Counted from the stretch's first letter, positions 8,859 through 16,573 are shown. The stretch: DNA of 60,711 nucleotides from Mesorhizobium helmanticense (GCF_003034915.1 NZ_PZJX01000033.1:1-60711); one strand, 5' to 3'. Translations and numbers: made by a program. Notes: a model not told the origin generated them from the sequence alone.

Positions 8859-9565
8859 GTCACATCCTCGGCCCGGATGCGCCGCGGATTCGGTTCTTCC
8901 TTGACGATGCGCCCGCCGCTCAGCCGCAACACGCGATGAGCCATCCCCGCGATTGCCGAGTTGTGAGTGATCACCGCGGTCGTTGTGTTCAGTTCCGCGT
9001 TGACCTTGGCGATTGCCGCCAGAACCAGCCTGCCGGTGTCGACGTCGAGCGCGCCGGTCGGCTCGTCGCAGAGCAAGATATCCGGCCGTTTCACGATTGC
9101 GCGCGCCACCGCGACGCGCTGCTGTTCTCCACCGGACAGTTGTGAAGGAAAGTGACCGGCGCGGTGTGACAGTCCGACGAGTTCGAGCGCTTCGGCTGGT
9201 GTCATCGGATTGCTGGCGATTTGCGCGACCAGCCGCACGTTCTCCTCGACAGTGAGGCTCGGTATCAGGTTGTAGAATTGAAACACGAAGCCGACATGCT
9301 CGCGCCGGTATGTCGTGAGCTGCTCGTCGCTGGCTCCGGTCAGCTCGTGATCTCGCCACCTCGCCGTGCCTGACGTTGGAGCGTCCAACCCGCCGAGGAT
9401 ATTGAGCAGGGTCGATTTGCCCGAACCGGAGGGACCAAGAAGTACGATGAATTCGCCTTGTCGGATATCGAGGTCGACATCCTTCAGCGCCACGACACGT
9501 GAATCGCCCGAGCCATAGACCTTGGTCAGTCCTCGGGCCACGAACACCGGGGCCTGAGGTTGCAT
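8852..9565 (-). CDS. ABC transporter ATP-binding protein (MacB/LolD type)
   Basis: ATPase of about 237 residues with Walker A GPSGSGKST, Q-loop FVFQFYNL, signature LSGGEQQRVAVARA, Walker B ILLCDEPTGALD and the switch histidine in VITHNSA. The LSGGEQQRVA and EPTGALD forms are typical of the LolD/MacB/FtsE group, which works with FtsX-like permeases; that is the gene immediately downstream. The ATG at 9565 is preferred because GGAGAG lies 7 bp upstream; an in-frame ATG at 9601 (adding 12 residues, also with a GGAG) is possible. An exact TTGA-N6-TCAA box is 95 bp upstream of the chosen start. Confidence 0.92.
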   Translation of the reverse strand: MQPQAPVFVARGLTKVYGSGDSRVVALKDVDLDIRQGEFIVLLGPSGSGKSTLLNILGGLDAPTSGTARWRDHELTGASDEQLTTYRREHVGFVFQFYNLIPSLTVEENVRLVAQIASNPMTPAEALELVGLSHRAGHFPSQLSGGEQQRVAVARAIVKRPDILLCDEPTGALDVDTGRLVLAAIAKVNAELNTTTAVITHNSAIAGMAHRVLRLSGGRIVKEEPNPRRIRAEDVTW

Positions 9566-9659
9566 TGCTGAACTCTCCACGTCTCGTCCCTGGACTGGCA
9601 TGCGGACTCCGGTTCCGGCCCACGCCGGAAGGTCCTACAGCCTGGGCGGCTTGATCACC

Positions 9660-9673
9660 TTGACTCTTATCAA
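9660..9673 (-). promoter_or_regulatory. Fnr/FixK-like box
   Basis: TTGACTCTTATCAA is an exact TTGA-N6-TCAA palindrome upstream of the ABC/FtsX/HlyD exporter operon. Rhizobial FixK and FnrN bind this core. The distance to the start codon fits activation from about -41. Confidence 0.6.
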
Positions 9674-9777
9674 GTTCGGAACTGTGGTGAGCAAACCGCA
9701 GCACCCTTCGGCCAAAAGCCCGGACATCCGGTTTTTTCCAGTATCGTTTGACCGAATGGGGGAGACCGCGCCGTCAC

Positions 9778-9873
9778 GCCGAAAATCGTGCCGGCCATCA
9801 ATACCGCGCCGCCTCCGGACGCCGTTGTGGCCGCGCCGACGACGAGGCTGGCGGTCGAGACGATCCCGCCCGA
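9778..9873 (-). pseudogene. VIT/CCC1 transporter fragment
   Basis: On the minus strand the translation SGGIVSTASLVVGAATTA continues into AVLMAGTIFG. This matches the N-terminal signature of the intact VIT protein at 4043-4738 (DGIVSTASLIVGVA...VLVAGIAGLVAG) at both protein and DNA level. Only about 32 residues remain, and the sequence on either side is unrelated. It marks an old duplication or rearrangement between the exporter operon and the ferric-reductase-like gene. Confidence 0.65.
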
Positions 9874-10056
9874 GTGGGGCCGGCCCGGCACCGTGCTCGC
9901 GGATCTAGCGACTTTGGCCGCGCGTCGCGCATCGCAAATCGAAGCAAGGACAGCGGGCGCTGTCGAACAGCGCAACCGCACTGGATCATGGTCGAGCAGG
10001 TGTTGTTCGTGCTCCGCTCAGCGCACGGAAATTTCGCGCCAATGTTCGAGCTGCAA

Positions 10057-10070
10057 TTGACTCAAGTCAT
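10057..10070 (+). promoter_or_regulatory. Fnr/FixK-like box (one mismatch)
   Basis: TTGACTCAAGTCAT differs from TTGA-N6-TCAA only in the last base. It ends 57 bp before the ATG of the flavocytochrome gene. Confidence 0.45.
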
Positions 10071-10127
10071 GGCGGCGAAGACCTGCGCGTCGCAAGGAGC
10101 TTTCAGATTTCCGAGAAAGGACGACAG

Positions 10128-11474
10128 ATGTCACTCGCCAACCTTCGGCGCTTCTGGGGCTTCTGGGGCCTTTTCACCCTTCTCTGGCTCGCGTTGAACC
10201 GCGACATCTTCTTCATTCAGAACGTCTTTGCCCTGCGCCAGTCCATGATGCAGTTCAGCGGCGTGCTGGCAATTGCCGCCATGAGCGTGGCGATGATCCT
10301 GTCGCTGAGACCGCGCTGGCCTGAGATCAGATTGGGCGGCCTCGACAAGATGTACCGGCTGCACAAATGGCTGGGCATCGGGGCGCTCGGGCTCGCGGTG
10401 CTTCATTGGCTCTGGTCCGAGGTCCCCAAATGGGCAGTCGGCCTAGGGCTTCTCGGGCGCCCTGAGCGCGGGGCGCGCCCGGAAATCACCGATCCGATCC
10501 AGCAGTTCCTGCTCGGCTTCCGCGGCGCGGCGGAGGGATTGGGGCAATGGGCCTTTTACGGTATGGTCATCCTGTTGCTGATCGCACTGATCAAGCTGAT
10601 TCCATACCATATCTTCCGCTACAGCCACCGGCTCATGCCCATTGCCTATCTCGTGCTGGTATTCCACGCTGTCATTCTGTTGGACTACGGCATGTGGATC
10701 ACGCCGCTCGGGCCAGTCCTGGCGGCTCTGATGATCGGCGGCAGCTATTCGGCGCTCGTCTCGCTTTTTGGGCGGATCGGCGTCGGGCGACGCGTGGCCG
10801 GCGAGATTGCCGAAATGCGCCACTACCCGGGCGTCCACTCGCTCGAGATGGTGGTGAAGCTGGGTCCCGGTTGGGCGGGCCACGAGGCCGGGCAGTTCGC
10901 CTTTGCCACTACCAATCCGTTCGAGGGGGCGCATCCCTACACCATCGCTTCGGCTTGGAACCCTTCAGATCCCAAGGTCACTTTCATTTCCAAGGAGCTC
11001 GGTGATCACACAACCGGCCTCGTGGATAGGCTCAAGGTGGGTCAGAAGGTGACGGTCGAAGGCCCATATGGTTGCTTCACCTTTGATGACGGCTTGCCGC
11101 ATCAAATTTGGGTCGGCGCTGGTATCGGCATCACCCCCTTCGTTGCGCGCCTGAAGCAGATGGCCAGCCTTCAACCCAAGGGCGGGCGTCCTGAGATCGA
11201 CCTCTTCCACACCACGCGAGAAGTGGACGAGAGGGCACTGGAACGCCTGGCCGGGGACGCCCGCGCCGCCAATGTCCGCCTGCACCTGCTGATCGACGCC
11301 CGTCACGGCACGCTCACCGGTGAACGCATCCGTGAGACAGTTCCCGGCTGGCGCGAGGCAAGCGTTTGGTTCTGTGGCCCAAGCAGGTTCGGCACCGCGC
11401 TACAGGCAGACTTCGCCGCCCATGGAATGCCGATCGAAGATCGATTCCACCGGGAGCTCTTCGAGCTGCGTTGA
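10128..11474 (+). CDS. Ferric-reductase-like transmembrane flavoprotein
   Basis: 448-residue protein. The N-terminal half has about six membrane helices (within residues 10-215) with histidines suited to bind haem (YRLHKWLGI, LAVLHWLW, FRYSHRLMP, LVFHAVIL). It is followed by a ferredoxin-reductase-type domain: FAD-binding HPYTIAS (His269), NAD(P)-binding GAGIGITPF (about 330) and the C-terminal WFCGP. This is the layout of ferric reductase / NADPH-oxidase-like flavocytochromes, which carry electrons from cytosolic NAD(P)H through membrane haem. The acceptor is unknown. AAAGGA lies 8 bp before the ATG, and an Fnr-like box is upstream. It stands alone, facing the cytochrome c gene. Confidence 0.88.
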   Translation: MSLANLRRFWGFWGLFTLLWLALNRDIFFIQNVFALRQSMMQFSGVLAIAAMSVAMILSLRPRWPEIRLGGLDKMYRLHKWLGIGALGLAVLHWLWSEVPKWAVGLGLLGRPERGARPEITDPIQQFLLGFRGAAEGLGQWAFYGMVILLLIALIKLIPYHIFRYSHRLMPIAYLVLVFHAVILLDYGMWITPLGPVLAALMIGGSYSALVSLFGRIGVGRRVAGEIAEMRHYPGVHSLEMVVKLGPGWAGHEAGQFAFATTNPFEGAHPYTIASAWNPSDPKVTFISKELGDHTTGLVDRLKVGQKVTVEGPYGCFTFDDGLPHQIWVGAGIGITPFVARLKQMASLQPKGGRPEIDLFHTTREVDERALERLAGDARAANVRLHLLIDARHGTLTGERIRETVPGWREASVWFCGPSRFGTALQADFAAHGMPIEDRFHRELFELR

Positions 11475-11598
11475 ATAAGGGGACAGGAGCCGCGTAGCGG
11501 CATGGGCAGTCGCTGACGCGCGGCTGTTTCTGGAACGCGTGGCCAGTACCGATCCATCGCGGAGCAGTCATTTCGATGATCTTTGCTGCTGGCTGAAT

Positions 11599-11997
11599 CT
11601 AATGCTGCAGCGTCTCGATGTAACCTGCCAGATTGTGAATGCGTTCCGTGGTCACCACCTCGCCGCCGGTCGGGCCGTAGGTTTTTGCGTCGTCCTCAAG
11701 AAACTGGTAGCCCCAGACAGGCATCTCGCGATTGCCATGGCTTGGTATGGCGTAGCGACCGTCGATAGTCGCGAAGACCCTCGAATAGGGAAATGTCCCG
11801 CCATTACGTTCGGCAAGATGCGTCAGGTCGGCCGGCCGCTTGATCAGCAGGTCGCGCAAGGGGCCGTCGCCCTTGCCGTCAACCCCGTGACAGACCGCGC
11901 AGGAGTTCAGGTATTCCGCCTCGCCATAGGACATTTCCTGCGCGACGGCTGCATTGAAGGTCAAGCTCGCGCATGCCGCCATTCTCAAGAGTTTCAT
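11599..11997 (-). CDS. Periplasmic class I cytochrome c
   Basis: 132-residue protein with a signal peptide (cleavage probably after AAVA, residue 19). One haem site CAVCH (Cys33, Cys36, His37) is present, with a likely axial methionine in NREMPVWG (Met92). It resembles small mono-haem cytochromes that feed terminal oxidases or c-type dehydrogenases. It is divergent from the uspA-like gene, with an exact TTGA-N6-TCAA box between them (58 bp from this start), suggesting induction under low oxygen. Its 3' end faces the ferric-reductase-like gene. Confidence 0.9.
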   Translation of the reverse strand: MKLLRMAACASLTFNAAVAQEMSYGEAEYLNSCAVCHGVDGKGDGPLRDLLIKRPADLTHLAERNGGTFPYSRVFATIDGRYAIPSHGNREMPVWGYQFLEDDAKTYGPTGGEVVTTERIHNLAGYIETLQH

Positions 11998-12054
11998 ATA
12001 CGCCCCAATCAGCTGCTATTGGCGATAGTCTAAGCCATCGTGCGGACCGGTATG

Positions 12055-12068
12055 TTGATCGGGGTCAA
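12055..12068. promoter_or_regulatory. Fnr/FixK-like box between cytochrome c and uspA genes
   Basis: TTGATCGGGGTCAA is an exact TTGA-N6-TCAA site, and TTGAT-N4-GTCAA is close to the FixK consensus. It lies 58 bp upstream of the cytochrome c start and 89 bp upstream of the Usp start, so it could serve both divergent promoters. Confidence 0.65.
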
Positions 12069-12156
12069 TCCCTGCTTTGACGCAGCGCAATGTCGTTGCG
12101 TTCGGACTCGCTATTGTTTCTTCGCGAACGTTCACTCAAACGCGGGAGTGGCTGCC

Positions 12157-12993
12157 ATGTCATTCAAGACAATACTCACGGTCACGGGGCCAGGCATGAG
12201 CGACGGCGATGTCAAACTCGTCGCTGGCCTTTGCGAGGAGGCCAGCGCGCACCTTGCCGTTCTCGTAGTGGTGCTCGCGGCACCGCCGCCGGTCGGAGAA
12301 TATGCCGCAGTTATTTCAGAAGACTGGCTGAAGGAGCGGCAGGCAGAGGAAAAGCTCTTGAAGAAGACAACAGCTGCCATGACGGCTTTGCTCGCGGGCC
12401 GGGGGCTTTCCGCGGATATCGACAGCGAATATCCGGAAGCCGGCTGGGCCGACGAGACAATCGGTCGCCGCGCCCTTTATGCCGATATCACCGTTCTCGG
12501 GCCGGAACTGCTGGCAGGCGCAACGTTGAAAAACAAGGCGATCGAAGGCGTGCTGTTCTCCTCCGGCAAGCCGCTTCTGCTGGTTCCCCAAGGTTCGCGG
12601 CCGACGCTGAAGCCGAAGCGGGTGCTGGTCGCCTGGGATTCGCGGCTTGAGGCATCGCGCGCCGTACGGGAATCAATCGATATGCTGATCAGTGCCGACG
12701 GAGTGCATCTTGTCCTGGTCGATCCCGTGGAGGGCGAAAACCGTCACGGGGCGGAACCGGGAGCCTATGTTGCTGCCTATCTCGCTCGACATGGCGTGAA
12801 GGTCACGGTCGACCGGCTGCCGAGTGCGACCCATTCCGTTGCCGACGTGCTTCGCCAGCATGCCGTCGACATTGCTGCCGACCTAATGGTGATGGGAGCC
12901 TACGGTCATTCGCGGTTGCGCGAACGCATCTTCGGCGGCGTCACCAGATCGATGCTTGAAGGGCCCTCACTGCCGACCCTGGTCGCGCGATGA
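12157..12993 (+). CDS. Universal stress protein, tandem UspA domains
   Basis: 278-residue cytoplasmic stress protein with two Usp domains (about 1-150 and 150-278). The second contains VLVAWDSRLEASRA and the nucleotide-binding-loop region VMGAYGHSRLRERIFGGVTRSML, ending in LPTLVAR. The ATG at 12157 has GGGAG 8 bp upstream. The frame is open further upstream, but that part has no Usp similarity. FixK/Anr-type regulators commonly control such genes, and a box is present upstream. A broken paralogue is at the left edge of the window. Confidence 0.92.
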   Translation: MSFKTILTVTGPGMSDGDVKLVAGLCEEASAHLAVLVVVLAAPPPVGEYAAVISEDWLKERQAEEKLLKKTTAAMTALLAGRGLSADIDSEYPEAGWADETIGRRALYADITVLGPELLAGATLKNKAIEGVLFSSGKPLLLVPQGSRPTLKPKRVLVAWDSRLEASRAVRESIDMLISADGVHLVLVDPVEGENRHGAEPGAYVAAYLARHGVKVTVDRLPSATHSVADVLRQHAVDIAADLMVMGAYGHSRLRERIFGGVTRSMLEGPSLPTLVAR

Positions 12994-13111
12994 AGCACGA
13001 GAATTCAACGGCCGGCGCTTATAACCGCAGAGATTGTAACTTGAAGGCAAATCATCTCATGCCGTTGCCGCGACAGTAGTTTTGGGTTGCATGCTGGCGA
13101 GACCGCGTCGG

Positions 13112-13561
13112 CTATTTTGCTTTCGCTTCACGGCCAGACAAGTGCTCGATCGAAATCCGGTAGAACACATGCGTCGAGTGTTCCGCAAGCGGAGGTGTTC
13201 CCGGCTTAAGGGCCCCAGGTTCCCACCAGTCGACATGCTTGCTCAGGATTGACCAGGCGTGCTCCCGTTCGGGCATGTGGTCTATCCGGTCCAGCAATTC
13301 CTCGTATCGACCATCAATTACGACGCTTTTCCATTCTTGCCCTTCGCCGCGCGTATGGACTAGCACGGACACCAGCGGGTTGACCCGCATCCATTCGACC
13401 TTCTTGCCGGGCATCGAGAAGGCGTAGAGATGGTGATCAGCGTAGGCGTAGTGGATCGGTACAACGTAGGGCTGCCCGTCTTTCGTGCACCCTAGGTGCC
13501 CGAGCCGACTCGCCGCCAGCAGCTTCGTGCATTCAAGTGTAGACATGGGTTGGATGATCAT
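13112..13561 (-). CDS. Pyridoxamine 5'-phosphate oxidase-like flavin-binding protein
   Basis: 149-residue split-barrel protein of the PPOX-like/nitroimidazole-resistance (NimA) type. The N-terminal LAASRLGHLGCTKDGQPYV and PIHYAYADHHLYAFS strands form the FMN-binding barrel, and PLVSVLVHTR follows. The start ATG at 13561 has GGAGAG 8 bp upstream; a longer open frame upstream is not supported. Family members bind FMN, F420 or haem, and the exact reaction here is unknown. It sits in the stress island upstream of nothing else on its strand until the cytochrome c gene. Confidence 0.85.
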   Translation of the reverse strand: MIIQPMSTLECTKLLAASRLGHLGCTKDGQPYVVPIHYAYADHHLYAFSMPGKKVEWMRVNPLVSVLVHTRGEGQEWKSVVIDGRYEELLDRIDHMPEREHAWSILSKHVDWWEPGALKPGTPPLAEHSTHVFYRISIEHLSGREAKAK

Positions 13562-13694
13562 CGTTCGGCTCTCCGTGCCTGTCTTGCTGTTGGGTGACAG
13601 GCGCTCCTGAATTCGGCGGCTTCGTCGTTCACATGAATGGTCTCGATTTGCCTGACACAACCAATCCGTCCGAAGACTTGCCAGTTCGTTACTT

Positions 13695-14390
13695 TCAAAC
13701 CTCTCGAAGCTTCGCGGTCTTGCGTCGGATTATTCGTTGATCCGCATTGCGTTCCTGGCCGGCTTTGGCCAGTGCTTCCGTCACTTCTTCATCGGTAAGC
13801 TGGGGGAAGTTGCGGTAGTGGTAACCGAGGGCATGGAAGCGCGCCGGTTGACTAAGGCATACGGTCCAATCCGCCTCCTGTGCCAGTTCGGCCAACGTGT
13901 CGGGCGGCGCAACAGGGATTGCCACGACGATCTCGCGCGGCGACCGTCGCTTCAGTGCCCGGATCGCAACCTTCATGGTCGTCCCGGTCGCGACACCGTC
14001 ATCGACGATGATCGCCGTCTTTCCGGTGACCGATAGAGGTCGGCGCTCGCCACGATAGACGAGCCGGCGCCGTTCCAGTTCTGGGCGCTCCTTGGCGATC
14101 AAGACGCGAAGCTCGTCATCGTCGAGTGCGTAGGCCTCGACGATCTCGCGGTTCAGCACAATGTCCGGGGGGTTGCCATCCACGATCGCCGCGACAGCCA
14201 GTTCGGGATTTCCCGGCGCGCCAACCTTGCGCACGATCACCAGATCGAGTGGCGCCTTCAGGGCTTTGGCCACCTCCACCGCGACAGGGACACCACCTCG
14301 CGGCAAGGCGAGAACGACCGGCTGATGTAAACCGAGTTTCTCCAACTCAACGCCAAGCTTTTGTCCGGCCTCCTGACGATCGCGAAACAT
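13695..14390 (-). CDS. Phosphoribosyltransferase-fold protein
   Basis: 231-residue type I phosphoribosyltransferase. VVLALPRGGVPVAVEVA and the PRPP-binding motif AIIVDDGVATGTTM (about 126-139) are both present, and the C-terminal charged tail ends RRKTAKLREV. Proteins like this are common in stress islands of rhizobia next to Usp and DUF2267 genes, but their substrate is not established. It starts 3 bp after the DUF2267 stop, so the two form one operon driven from the box at 14874-14887. Confidence 0.87.
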   Translation of the reverse strand: MFRDRQEAGQKLGVELEKLGLHQPVVLALPRGGVPVAVEVAKALKAPLDLVIVRKVGAPGNPELAVAAIVDGNPPDIVLNREIVEAYALDDDELRVLIAKERPELERRRLVYRGERRPLSVTGKTAIIVDDGVATGTTMKVAIRALKRRSPREIVVAIPVAPPDTLAELAQEADWTVCLSQPARFHALGYHYRNFPQLTDEEVTEALAKAGQERNADQRIIRRKTAKLREV

Positions 14391-14393
14391 CGG

Positions 14394-14819
14394 TCAATCC
14401 ACCGGCCAGAGCTGACGAAGCGATTTCTTCATCGAGTTCCGGACCTGGACGATTTCGCCATGCGAGATATGACGGTCGAGGACCTTGAAAACCGCTTTGA
14501 TCGCCTGGTCGATATCGACGTCAGGCTCATATCCAAAGCTGTTTCGAACACAAATCACGAAGTCACGCTTTTTCCTTTCCCACATCGCCGTGTCCGGTCT
14601 CCAGCCTTCGAAATATATGCCCCTGATGAGTGTGGGTAGTTGAGCTGAAAGGTCGGCCATCTCCTCTGGCGTCAGCCAGTCTCGCAATGTGTGCAGGACG
14701 GATTTCAAAAGCCTGTGGGCATTTTGTTCGCTCAAGCCCACATCTTGGACCAACTCGTTCACCCATTGCTGGGCCTGCTCGGCGGCATGCGTGAATCCCG
14801 TGGCTGATGTGTGGGTCAT
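14394..14819 (-). CDS. DUF2267 domain protein
   Basis: 141-residue protein made almost wholly of one DUF2267 domain: helical, with HRLLKSVLHTLRDWLTPEEMADLSAQLP in the first half and a C-terminal DRHISHGEIVQVRNSM. The family has no known biochemical activity. It is repeatedly found in stress clusters and is often annotated only by its domain. It is the first gene of a pair with the phosphoribosyltransferase and lies 55 bp downstream of an exact Fnr/FixK-like box. Confidence 0.87.
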   Translation of the reverse strand: MTHTSATGFTHAAEQAQQWVNELVQDVGLSEQNAHRLLKSVLHTLRDWLTPEEMADLSAQLPTLIRGIYFEGWRPDTAMWERKKRDFVICVRNSFGYEPDVDIDQAIKAVFKVLDRHISHGEIVQVRNSMKKSLRQLWPVD

Positions 14820-14873
14820 GCGATCGCTCCCTTAATCTGCCTTGGCATTCTGGCCTACGGAGCGATGTTCGCA

Positions 14874-14887
14874 TTGAGCCGGATCAA
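14874..14887 (-). promoter_or_regulatory. Fnr/FixK-like box
   Basis: TTGAGCCGGATCAA, an exact TTGA-N6-TCAA match, lies 55 bp upstream of the DUF2267 start. The same 14 bases recur at 18023-18036 upstream of the BON-protein gene. Confidence 0.6.
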
Positions 14888-14981
14888 ATCGTCCTGGGGT
14901 GACCATGCCAAGCGCGTCGGCAGGCAGGCGGATCGGAATGAACTACGGTCTCTCAAAAAACCAAATCGTCTCTCTTGAATA

Positions 14982-14999
14982 GTAGGAACATGTTCCTAC
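14982..14999 (+). promoter_or_regulatory. Perfect 18-bp palindromic operator in small-RNA promoter
   Basis: GTAGGAACATGTTCCTAC is its own reverse complement over 18 bases. It begins 3 bases after a -35-like CTTGAA (14974-14979) and runs into a -10-like TACCTG (14997-15002), so a dimer bound here would cover the promoter spacer. The factor is unknown. Confidence 0.55.
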
Positions 15000-15003
15000 C
15001 TGT

Positions 15004-15110
15004 GGGCTGCCCATGTCCTCCCCTGACGTGGGTCAGCGATGGGTTGTCCTCCCTGATCCATCGTGATGCTGAGCCCGCTGCCACCTCCCTCCGGCAGCGG
15101 GCTTCCTTTT
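15004..15110 (+). ncRNA. Probable alpha-r14 / NfeR1-type trans-acting small RNA
   Basis: About 105 nt that can fold into three consecutive hairpins. Stem 1 is CCCATG/CGTGGG (15010-15015 with 15027-15032), stem 2 GATGGG/TCCATC (15038-15043 with 15057-15062) and stem 3 GCCCGCTGCC/GGCAGCGGGC (15073-15082 with 15093-15102). Each loop exposes CCTCCC, complementary to Shine-Dalgarno sequences, at 15017, 15048 and 15084. Three hairpins with exposed anti-SD loops is the architecture described for the rhizobial alpha-r14 (NfeR1) family of Hfq-associated regulators. The 5' end is inferred from the promoter elements at 14974-15002, and the last hairpin plus TTCCTTTT makes the terminator. No protein is encoded. 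Confidence 0.7.
15073..15110 (+). terminator. Rho-independent terminator of the small RNA
   Basis: A perfect 10-bp stem with a 10-base loop is followed by TTCCTTTT on the plus strand. The minus strand lacks a T run at the other side, so it terminates plus-strand transcription. Confidence 0.7.
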
Positions 15111-15181
15111 GTCGATGCATCTGATTGTGTCCGCTTGGACTCAATGACAAGGTGATCCAGACAGTCAGGCCGCAACGGAGG

Positions 15182-15739
15182 CTATCGGGACATCATTCCA
15201 GGCCCGAAGCCGCCGGAGCGCCCCATGCCCATGCCCATCATCGGCAGGACGATGTCGTCGGCTGCCTTCTTCTGCTCGTCGCTCAGCGTTGCGTATAGCT
15301 TTTCGACCGACGCCCTGATGGATTTCACCTGCTCAAGGCGCGCTTCGAGATGGGTCTGTTGGTAGACCAGGCGCTCGGGCAGGGGCTTCTTCAGAAACTC
15401 ACCGCCCTGGAATTCCTTCATCATGGCCTGCATCAGCGCGTTGTGCGCTTCGGCTGTACTGCGGATCACGCCGGCAAGCTCGTCCCAGGATGGGGTCTGC
15501 TTGTCGGTGATCTTCAGTTCCGTCTTGAGGAAAGCGAGGCGTCCGTCAATTCGATCGAGTATCTCGTCCGAGTCAAAGCCACCCATGGGGCCGCCCATGC
15601 CCCATTGACCCATCATCATCCGGCCCATGCCCCACCGAGGCCACCAACCGGAATCATTGTCCTCCGCCCCAGCCACAACAGGAATTGCGACTACGCTCAG
15701 CATCAGCCCTGCTGCTAAAATACCGCGCACATTCAACAT
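15182..15739 (-). CDS. Spy/CpxP-like periplasmic protein (LTxxQ family)
   Basis: 185-residue secreted protein. The signal peptide is at about 1-25 (cleavage near VVAGAE). A Met/Gly/Trp-rich segment (about 31-54) follows, then a helical domain with LTxxQ-like repeats (LKITDKQTPSWDEL near 75 and YATLSDEQKKAADD near 150) and a second Met/Gly-rich tail. Spy/CpxP relatives are periplasmic chaperones or metal-stress sensors; the methionine-rich ends could bind copper, which is inference. An exact Fnr/FixK-like box lies 63 bp upstream of the ATG. It is a single-gene unit. Confidence 0.85.
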   Translation of the reverse strand: MLNVRGILAAGLMLSVVAIPVVAGAEDNDSGWWPRWGMGRMMMGQWGMGGPMGGFDSDEILDRIDGRLAFLKTELKITDKQTPSWDELAGVIRSTAEAHNALMQAMMKEFQGGEFLKKPLPERLVYQQTHLEARLEQVKSIRASVEKLYATLSDEQKKAADDIVLPMMGMGMGRSGGFGPGMMSR

Positions 15740-15802
15740 TGATCGCCTCCTTCACAGCAAACTGCCTAAGACCAAGGAAATCATACGGTGACGTTGGCGG
15801 CA

Positions 15803-15816
15803 TTGACCTGTATCAA
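15803..15816 (-). promoter_or_regulatory. Fnr/FixK-like box
   Basis: TTGACCTGTATCAA, an exact TTGA-N6-TCAA site, lies 63 bp upstream of the Spy-like start. Nothing else recognisable was seen from here to 16079, apart from a weak TTGAAAGAGATCGA at 15959. Confidence 0.6.
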
Positions 15817-16079
15817 CGAGACGGCATCGTCGTAGGTGCGGATTGCTCAAGGGGGGACATTCGTATCGGGAATGGTTCCAAGGCTACTGAGGTCCCGCGC
15901 ACCTGAAGCACGCCTTTGGTGGAACTGACGCATATCGGCGGGATCAGGCGCGGGCGCTTTGAAAGAGATCGAACTGCGGCTACTCGATGCACCCGATTTT
16001 TGTCGCGATGCCTGTAGATCCGACTATGCTATGTTGTAAACGTACAAACAGGGAAGCCGCTGCGGCTGCTATGTGATGA

Positions 16080-16247
16080 GTGGATAAGCGGATCGCCCAG
16101 TTAAATATCGAGCATTTTCGACAGCGCTTGACCGAGGAACAGGATGAGGTCAAGCGGAAGACCCTGCTCGATCTGCTCGCGAAAGAGGAAGAAAAACTCA
16201 GACAAGCCAGCAGGCTAATGAGCGAAAAAAACAGGCAAAATAAATAG
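16080..16247 (+). CDS. Small hypothetical protein, 55 residues
   Basis: A short frame beginning at GTG (16080), immediately after two in-frame stops, encodes a charged, helical 55-residue protein (VDKRIAQLNIEHFRQRL ... KEEEKLRQ). Small proteins with this DKRIAxLNIEHFRxxL pattern recur in rhizobial genomes without known function. A fragment of similar character (DTNPEQQRVVKGLLALERK-stop) ends at 17129. No clear Shine-Dalgarno is visible. It directly precedes the palindromic repeat at 16267. Confidence 0.55.
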   Translation: MDKRIAQLNIEHFRQRLTEEQDEVKRKTLLDLLAKEEEKLRQASRLMSEKNRQNK

Positions 16248-16266
16248 AAAGCGCGCCAACGCCGCT

Positions 16267-16380
16267 AGAGCCGGATCATTTCAGGCGGTTTTCGGACGAC
16301 ATCGTGCTCTATCTCTTTGATTGAGAGCCGGATTCAGATTTCAGGTCGACTTGACTTCACACTTTTCGGCATCATGCTCT
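16267..16380. repeat. 114-bp palindromic intergenic repeat, inner segment inverted
   Basis: Same length and same outer arms as the copy at 19391-19504 (AGAGCCGGAT at the left, CATCATGCTCT at the right), but bases 16286-16354 are the reverse complement of the corresponding 69 bases there, with two differences. As a result the two hairpins present in the other copy are split here. The right end supplies the TAG stop of the next gene. Confidence 0.8.
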
Positions 16381-16573
16381 AGAACTCGTTATTGGCAGGT
16401 TCCCATATTCGCCAATGGCTAGGTGAGATGCCGACCCGCTCCTTCGTGGCTGACTTAATCCAGCCTGTCAGTACACGCTTGCAGGGAAAAACGAGCGCGT
16501 GAGGGCCGTCCCTGTCCATAACGGCCAATTCCAAATCCCGATCGAAAGGGGCGGTCGATATTGGTTGCCACAT
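16379..16573 (-). CDS. Conserved hypothetical protein, 64 residues
   Basis: Short protein MWQPISTAPFDRDLELAV..., with Trp-rich ends (SHWRIWEPANNEF). Small proteins starting MWQPI-TAPFDRDLELAVxD are widespread in rhizobia and bradyrhizobia, with no known role. The ATG at 16573 begins the conserved part; an in-frame extension upstream is probably spurious. Its last codons and stop run into the edge of the palindromic repeat, so the C terminus may have been altered by that insertion. Confidence 0.6.
   Translation of the reverse strand: MWQPISTAPFDRDLELAVMDRDGPHALVFPCKRVLTGWIKSATKERVGISPSHWRIWEPANNEF

Noticed and set aside
8859..9704. In-frame upstream extension of the FtsX permease to 1070 residues
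   Set aside because: This part overlaps the ATPase gene in another frame and is not membrane-like; the ATG at 8858 gives the family N terminus.
13630..13670. TTG...CAA sequence upstream of the PPOX gene at 13112 as a further Fnr box
   Set aside because: It does not match TTGA-N6-TCAA within one mismatch.
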